Below are positions 59,361 to 64,000 of a stretch of 64,000 nucleotides of DNA, one piece after another. Positions within the stretch are counted from its first letter, which is position 1, and every line of letters begins with the position of its first letter. Source of the DNA: Paenibacillus_G sp049942825 (GTDB lineage Bacteria; Bacillota; Bacilli; Paenibacillales; NBRC-103111); contig NZ_CP187970.1 of NCBI RefSeq assembly GCF_049942825.1, forward strand, positions 1,984,001 through 2,048,000, written 5' to 3'. A program made the position numbers and the translations under genes. A model generated the notes under the pieces. The model was given only the letters and a program-made list of their open reading frames with translations, did no database searches and had not been told where the DNA came from.

Positions 59361-59894
59361 ATGAAAATTACGATCGTAACGGGAAGCAACCGCAAAGACG
59401 CCTCAAGCACCCAGCTCAGCCGCTATATCGGCAGGGCGCTGGAGGAAGCCGGATGCGAAGTCACGCTGTTCGATCTCTACGAGCGGCCGCTGCCGTTCTA
59501 CAGCCCGGATCAGGCGGAGCCGGACGAGAACCTGACCGCCTTCAGGCAGGCGCTGAACGAGGCCCAAGGCATTGTGCTGTCAACGCCGGAATACCACGGC
59601 AGCCTGTCGGGTGTGCTTAAGAATGCGCTGGACTGGGTGGGCTTCGATCAATTCGACGGCAAAGTAACCCTCTCCGTCTCTTCTGCGGGCGGCGCGGTAG
59701 GCGTCAGCTCCCTGCAGCAGCTGCAGACGATCGTGCGCAATGTGCACGGGATCAACTGCCCCGAGTGGATTTCGGTCGGCGGATCCCAGCGTGACTTTGC
59801 GGCGGACGGCGAACCGGCCGATGCGAAGACAAGAGAGCGCGTGCTCCGTACGGTGCAGTATTTTGTAGGCATGGTAGGGCGCTTCAAGAAGTAA
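59361..59894 (+). CDS. NADPH-dependent FMN reductase
   Basis: This 177-residue flavodoxin-fold oxidoreductase has the phosphate-binding loop ITIVTGSNRKDASSTQLSRY and the flavin-contact segment VLSTPEYHGSLSGVLKNALDW, both diagnostic of the FMN_red family (chromate/azo/quinone reductases). Physiological acceptor unknown. It is followed 36 bases later by ung, so the two probably share a transcript from the promoter at 59265. Confidence 0.92.
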   Translation: MKITIVTGSNRKDASSTQLSRYIGRALEEAGCEVTLFDLYERPLPFYSPDQAEPDENLTAFRQALNEAQGIVLSTPEYHGSLSGVLKNALDWVGFDQFDGKVTLSVSSAGGAVGVSSLQQLQTIVRNVHGINCPEWISVGGSQRDFAADGEPADAKTRERVLRTVQYFVGMVGRFKK

Positions 59895-59930
59895 ATCCAG
59901 AGGGTAAGAAGCAGGAAGGAGGGATCGAAG

Positions 59931-60635
59931 ATGGCAGCCATCTTGAAGAACGACTGGGGGCAGCTTCTGGCCGAGGAATTCGAGAAGGAGTATTATCTCC
60001 GTCTCCGGGAGTTTTTGAAGTGGGAATACAGCGGGCACACGGTCTACCCGGAGATGCAAGACATCTTTAATGCCCTTCAATATACGTCCTACCGCGGAAC
60101 CAAGGCAGTCATCCTGGGCCAGGATCCCTATCACGGCCCCGGGCAGGCGCACGGTCTCAGCTTCTCCGTCAAACCGGGTGTCCCCGCGCCGCCGTCTCTT
60201 CAGAACATGTTCAAAGAACTGCGCGATGATCTGGGATGCTCCGTGCCGGATAACGGATATCTGGAGCCGTGGGCGCAGCAGGGCGTTCTGCTGCTCAACA
60301 CCGTGCTGACAGTGAGACAGGGGCAGGCCCACTCGCATAAAGGACACGGCTGGGAGCAGTTCACCGACCGCATCATCTCGCTGCTGAACGAGCGCGAACA
60401 GCCCATCGTCTTCCTGCTCTGGGGCAGCCCGGCACAGAAGAAAGGGCAGCTCATCACGGAGAAGCGGCACTGCATCCTGCGTGCGGCTCATCCAAGCCCT
60501 CTGTCCGCGCACCGCGGCTTCTTCGGTTCGCGGCCGTTCTCCCAGGCGAATGCCTTTCTCGAAGAGAACGGGATGGAGCCGATCGAATGGCAGATTCCGA
60601 ATCTGAGCAGAGGGAAGAAGAGCGGGACGGCTTGA
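59931..60635 (+). CDS. ung: Uracil-DNA glycosylase
   Basis: This 234-residue family 1 UDG removes uracil from DNA. Active-site motif A is VILGQDPYHGPGQAHGLSFS with the catalytic aspartate. The minor-groove loop is HPSPLSAHRGFFGSRPFSQA, and the proline-rich loop is VPAPPSLQNMFKEL. The length is standard. GGAGGGATCG precedes the ATG. A bidirectional terminator follows. Confidence 0.97.
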   Translation: MAAILKNDWGQLLAEEFEKEYYLRLREFLKWEYSGHTVYPEMQDIFNALQYTSYRGTKAVILGQDPYHGPGQAHGLSFSVKPGVPAPPSLQNMFKELRDDLGCSVPDNGYLEPWAQQGVLLLNTVLTVRQGQAHSHKGHGWEQFTDRIISLLNEREQPIVFLLWGSPAQKKGQLITEKRHCILRAAHPSPLSAHRGFFGSRPFSQANAFLEENGMEPIEWQIPNLSRGKKSGTA

Positions 60636-60670
60636 AGGTGAAGTGCCGTGCAGCGGCATCCGTATCCGTG

Positions 60671-60714
60671 AAAAAGCCCGGATATCAGAGTAAACTCCTG
60701 ATACCGGGCTTTTT
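60671..60714. terminator. Bidirectional terminator between ung and the DUF4015 gene
   Basis: AAAAAGCCCGG-TATCAG and CTGATA-CCGGGCTTTTT form a long near-perfect stem with A and T tracts on the two sides. Confidence 0.9.
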
Positions 60715-60750
60715 GCTGTGCCGTTCATGCTGAGGCCGACGCATGCGAGT

Positions 60751-61929
60751 CTATTCGTAATTCACATCGGATGTATAGGTGTTGACGGCATTCCACAGCA
60801 GATATTCGTCGACTCCTTGATCCTTCAGGGCACGGATCTGCTCTTCGACTTCATGCCTGCCGTACTTAATATGCCCGCGCACCCAGCTTGCGGTGAAATC
60901 CTGGATCCACGGGCGGATGACCGGCTTCGTCCCCTGCAGCGCCTCCAGCTTCTTATGCGTATCCTTCATCGAGCCTTCGATGGTGGCGTAGGGCCGGGCG
61001 TCCGGCACCGGCGATCCGTACCAGCCGGACGTGTAGTGGCTCGGGTACACCATCGGGGAGATGACGTCCACCTGGCGCGAGATCTTCTCAAAATCCTGTC
61101 CGATGCCTTCCGCAGCGGGGACCGAGGCCGCATACCCGAAGATGTCGACGGACACCCGCACCCCCAGAGGATTGAGCTGCTCTCTTGCATACTGCACGAA
61201 GGACGCCACCGCATCGATCCGGCTCCGCTCGTCTTTGCCGTACTGCAGGGTGTCCGCACGGGTCTCGAAGCCTTCCGGGAAGCGGACATAGTCGAACTGG
61301 ATCTCCTTGAATCCGGCCTTCGCCGCTTCCTTGGCGATCAGGATATTATAATCCCATACTTCTTTCATGTAAGGATTGACGAAGCTGTCTGGCGGGTTCT
61401 TGGAGTTGCCCCAGAGCGTGCCGTCCGGACGGACGAAAGACAGATCGGGCCGCTGCTTGGCGAGCACCGTGTCCTTGAAGACGACGATGCGAGCGATCGG
61501 ATAGATGGCATGCTCCTGAAGGGTGTTCATCAGCTTCGGCAGATCAGAGATGATCTTTTTGGTGGTGCCTCTCCCCTGGAGCTCCGGATTGCCGGTCTCA
61601 AATGTAATGCTGCCCCAGTCATCCTTGATATCGATTACCATGCCGTTCAGCTCGGTACGGTCGAGCAGTTCCAGCAGCGTATTCATGCGGGAGCCGGCGG
61701 CGCTGTGGGCGGTGACGTAGATCCCCTTGACTTTGGGGGCATCCTTCTGGGGATCGGTCTTCTCTGTCGTCAAGCTCATCGTTCCCGCTGAGGGGAGGGG
61801 AGGACCGGCCTGCAGCAGGGCAGCCTGCGAGCTTACGGCGGCCAGGGCGGCTTCTTCGAAGGCGGCGCCGGGATGCTCCGCGCTAACGCCTCCATAGGCC
61901 ATGAGCAGTGCGGCCAGCAGCAATTCCAT
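60751..61929 (-). CDS. DUF4015 putative glycoside hydrolase, secreted
   Basis: This 392-residue protein has a short signal-like N-terminus (MELLLAALLMAYGGVSA) and a TIM-barrel domain of the DUF4015/GHL group (about 65-390). Landmarks are KVKGIYVTAHSAAGSRM, MVIDIKDDWGSITFETG, ARIVVFKDTVLA, the conserved F-D-Y-V-R-F-P-E in IQFDYVRFPEGFETRA, and SPMVYPSHYTSGWYG. The family is related to GH13/GH66-like barrels and its substrate is unknown. GGAG stands eight bases before the ATG. Location suggests an envelope function. Confidence 0.88.
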   Translation of the reverse strand: MELLLAALLMAYGGVSAEHPGAAFEEAALAAVSSQAALLQAGPPLPSAGTMSLTTEKTDPQKDAPKVKGIYVTAHSAAGSRMNTLLELLDRTELNGMVIDIKDDWGSITFETGNPELQGRGTTKKIISDLPKLMNTLQEHAIYPIARIVVFKDTVLAKQRPDLSFVRPDGTLWGNSKNPPDSFVNPYMKEVWDYNILIAKEAAKAGFKEIQFDYVRFPEGFETRADTLQYGKDERSRIDAVASFVQYAREQLNPLGVRVSVDIFGYAASVPAAEGIGQDFEKISRQVDVISPMVYPSHYTSGWYGSPVPDARPYATIEGSMKDTHKKLEALQGTKPVIRPWIQDFTASWVRGHIKYGRHEVEEQIRALKDQGVDEYLLWNAVNTYTSDVNYE

Positions 61930-62055
61930 CGGGCATTCTCCTTGCTAGATTAATATCTTTCATTATAATAAAAGAGTTGGCTGCGGGACAGACGCCGAAG
62001 GCATAAAGGGCGGACCCCGGCTTGGCGCCAGACTCTACTTAAAGGAACGATGCCC

Positions 62056-63210
62056 ATGAACAAGCAGGTTTGGACGCTGCGAGGCCTGACCTTCTCTTAC
62101 TATGCGACGACAGCGGTGCTCATGCCGTTCCTGCCCGTCTACTTCGAGGGACGGGGCTACTCCTCTTCCCAGATCGGCCTTCTCATGATGATCGGGCCTT
62201 TCGTCACGATCTTCGGACAGCCGCTTTGGGGCTACCTCAGTGACCGTTATCAGACCCTTAAGTTTATGATTTTCGGCTTATGGGCTATGACTGTATTATC
62301 CAGTGTGGGGATCTTTGAAACGCAGGGGTATCCGCTGGCGCTGCTGTTTATGCTCATGCTCTACTTTTTCATGCAGTCGTCGAATCCGCTGCTCGACACC
62401 CTGTCGATCAAGGCCGCGGCGCGGTCGGGAGGCAGCTACGGGCGCATTCGTCTCTTTGGTTCGATGGGCTTTACACTGCTTGCCGTATCCACGGGGTGGA
62501 TCCTGGAGAGGCTGGGCGGCCTGCAGAACATTCCTTATTTGTATTGGGGCATCTGGGTGCTGCCGTTCGTGCTGCTCTTGTTCCTGAAGGATGACAAAGG
62601 CTCGGCCCCGCGGGTGACGCTCTCGATGTTCGCGAGCACCTTCAAGAACCGCAGGTTCCTGTGGTTCCTGCTCATGATCTTCATTCTGATGATTCCGCAC
62701 CGGATGAACGATGTGCTGTTTGTGCTTCACCTTCGTGATCTCGGTGCTTCCGATTCGATGCTCGGCTTCGCCTGGGCTCTGGCGGCCGCAGCGGAGATTC
62801 CGACCTTTGCCCTGCTGGGCCGGTATATGCACAAGTTCCACGAGCTGGCGCTGCTCGGCATCATCGCGGTCCTCTATACAGTCCGCTGGCTGCTCTACGG
62901 CTCGATCGCCGACCCGTCCGTGCTCATGCTGCTGCAGACGATGCACTGCATCACCTTCGCCGCATTCTGGATCGTCTCCGTGCAGTATGCCGTGCGGCTG
63001 GTGCCGCCGGAGCTGCAGTCGACGGGACAGGCTCTTCTGTCCATGGTATTCCTTGGACTCGCAGGGATCACTGGCGGTTCCGCCGGAGGATGGGTCAAGG
63101 ATCACTGGGGCGGAAGCGGCATGTATTACGGGGGGGCGGTGCTGACGGCCACGGCTGCGGTTCTGCTGCTCGGTACGCATGCCTATTACCGGAAGAAGGG
63201 CATTTCTTAA
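62056..63210 (+). CDS. MFS_1-like transporter, second copy
   Basis: This 384-residue, twelve-helix transporter has MFS_1-like hallmarks: FLPVYFEGRGYSSSQIGLLM, QPLWGYLSDRYQTLKFMIFG (motif A), GSYGRIRLFGSMGFTLLAVS and PHRMNDVLFVLHLRDLGASD. These segments align with the transporter at 52719-53912, marking the two as paralogues. The ATG at 62056 has AAAGGAA nine bases upstream; ATG at 62050 is too close. It is followed by a terminator-like hairpin. Substrate unknown. Confidence 0.88.
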   Translation: MNKQVWTLRGLTFSYYATTAVLMPFLPVYFEGRGYSSSQIGLLMMIGPFVTIFGQPLWGYLSDRYQTLKFMIFGLWAMTVLSSVGIFETQGYPLALLFMLMLYFFMQSSNPLLDTLSIKAAARSGGSYGRIRLFGSMGFTLLAVSTGWILERLGGLQNIPYLYWGIWVLPFVLLLFLKDDKGSAPRVTLSMFASTFKNRRFLWFLLMIFILMIPHRMNDVLFVLHLRDLGASDSMLGFAWALAAAAEIPTFALLGRYMHKFHELALLGIIAVLYTVRWLLYGSIADPSVLMLLQTMHCITFAAFWIVSVQYAVRLVPPELQSTGQALLSMVFLGLAGITGGSAGGWVKDHWGGSGMYYGGAVLTATAAVLLLGTHAYYRKKGIS

Positions 63211-63227
63211 TACAGCCCCGTGAATCG

Positions 63228-63261
63228 GAGCCTTTTTTCCTGCGGGAGAAGAGGCTCTTTT
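63228..63261 (+). terminator. Terminator after the MFS gene
   Basis: GAGCC and GGCTC close a hairpin whose interior also partly pairs (TTTTTTC with GGGAGAAGA); TTTT follows. Confidence 0.65.
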
Positions 63262-63333
63262 GCTGCGAAAAAAGGGGGTAGCTGCGGACGGGTAAAGGAA
63301 AAGATAAGTGGAAAGAAGGGGAGGGTTAGAGCC

Positions 63334-63630
63334 ATGAGACAATGGATGAAGGCACAGCCCAGCGGGCCGCTGAAGAGCAGGGTCGAGGGGGATTCGCTGC
63401 GCTGCACGCTGAAGGTGGCGGCCTGGGAGGACAGTGACGCCCCGCCGGAGGACCCGGGGGAGACGGTGGCGCTGGTGATCGGAACGGCCGGCCGCGGCAG
63501 GGCGGAGATCCGGGTTCAGTATGAGGAGGCGGATTATGAAGAGCATAAACGGTCGCTTGTGGTTCAGCGGGCCGTCAAAGAAGCGATGAAGCGGGTCGAG
63601 CTCGAACTGCAGAATCATCTTGGCTCCTGA
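63334..63630 (+). CDS. Hypothetical protein, 98 residues
   Basis: This small soluble protein begins MRQWMKAQPSGPLKSRVEGD, has an acidic, proline-rich middle and ends in a helix (VVQRAVKEAMKRVELELQNH). No family recognised. GGGGAGGG stands eight bases before the ATG at 63334; the frame extends upstream without a site. Convergent with tatA. Confidence 0.7.
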   Translation: MRQWMKAQPSGPLKSRVEGDSLRCTLKVAAWEDSDAPPEDPGETVALVIGTAGRGRAEIRVQYEEADYEEHKRSLVVQRAVKEAMKRVELELQNHLGS

Positions 63631-63665
63631 GGTGACTCGGGGCACCCGCCGGGGCCGGAGCAAAG

Positions 63666-63693
63666 AAAAGCCGGCCCCCTCTTGGGAGCCGGC
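63666..63693 (-). terminator. Terminator of tatA
   Basis: On the minus strand GCCGGCTCCC pairs with GGGGGCCGGC and is followed by TTTT. Confidence 0.85.
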
Positions 63694-63712
63694 AGTACGG
63701 ACGTAATCCGAT

Positions 63713-63940
63713 CTATTTGTTCGGTGTCTGCTGGACTGCATCGGCCGATACGGTCAGTTCTTTCTTCGCTTCGATCTCGCGGGGAGACTCTTCCGGATGG
63801 CTCTTGCCGTTCGTCGCATCCTTGAATTCGCGGAACATGCGTCCGAACCCTCGTCCGAGCTCCGGAAGCTTCGCAGGTCCGAACAGCAAAAGTACGGCCA
63901 CTACGATGAGTATAATGTGCATGGGGGAAAGTGCGCCCAT
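63713..63940 (-). CDS. tatA: Twin-arginine translocase subunit TatA
   Basis: This 75-residue protein has one N-terminal helix (MHIILIVVAVLLLFGPAKLP), the conserved F-G-P-A-K-L-P-E-L-G-R hinge, an amphipathic helix (GFGRMFREFKDATN) and an acidic tail. It oligomerises to form the Tat channel for folded proteins. The start at 63940 has GGAGGT six to seven bases upstream; a TTG five codons earlier is inside that site. No tatC is adjacent in the window. The promoter would lie at the right edge. Confidence 0.93.
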   Translation of the reverse strand: MGALSPMHIILIVVAVLLLFGPAKLPELGRGFGRMFREFKDATNGKSHPEESPREIEAKKELTVSADAVQQTPNK

Positions 63941-64000
63941 ATTGTACACCTCCAAGATGTTACTCCAACTATCATGTATCCTACCATATATTTATCGGCT

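Overview
The window looks like chromosomal DNA of a high-GC Paenibacillus-type firmicute, probably close to P. mucilaginosus. This is inferred from gene content and sequence style: GGAGG-type ribosome binding sites, frequent TTG and GTG starts, YtpB-type terpene synthase, BdbC, DUF1450, a DUF3906-like protein, copper-amine-oxidase-N domains on secreted proteins, and many GH and AraC genes. No rRNA, tRNA, CRISPR array or complete insertion sequence was recognised.

The left end (1-5.3 kb, all minus strand) is the most unusual part. It is visibly AT-rich against the GC-rich remainder and reads as one agr-like quorum-sensing operon. In transcription order it holds an XRE-LytTR fusion regulator, three paralogous multi-helix membrane proteins (one frameshifted), a 12-codon leader ORF, a CPBP intramembrane protease, a fourth paralogous membrane protein, AgrB, an unannotated 40-residue cyclic-lactone peptide precursor, and a LytTR-only regulator cut by the window edge. 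The four membrane proteins resemble AgrC sensor halves, but none carries a kinase domain. The layout combines agr signalling with the membrane-protein/LytTR pairs known from streptococci (HdrRM, BrsRM).

From 5.4 to 19.7 kb lie carbohydrate and cell-wall genes: GH15 coupled to a glucose dehydrogenase, an AraC regulator, bdbC, a GH4 alpha-galactosidase, a deacetylase-like lipoprotein, glutamate racemase, a LysM-M14 peptidase, and GH130 divergent from an AraC regulator. From 20 to 31 kb are an AI-2E-family permease, an HxlR regulator, a cysteine-free HesB-like protein with DUF1450, a phytase-like secreted protein, a cassette of unknown and DMP19 genes between duplicated terminators, DUF2935, three 90-bp tandem repeats, two methyltransferases and DinB.

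From 31 to 49 kb are transporters, CapA, FAH, DUF92, a large secreted beta-propeller protein, LapA, oligoendopeptidase F, TerC under a Mn2+ (yybP-ykoY) riboswitch, a cold-shock protein, a nitroreductase and a SulP transporter. From 49 to 64 kb are a MacB-type ABC export operon, MFS and MATE-like transporters, a YtpB operon, pfkA, an FMN reductase, ung, a DUF4015 glycosidase-like protein, a second MFS_1-like transporter and tatA. Several small genes of 34-61 codons were found by eye, with ribosome binding sites of varying quality.
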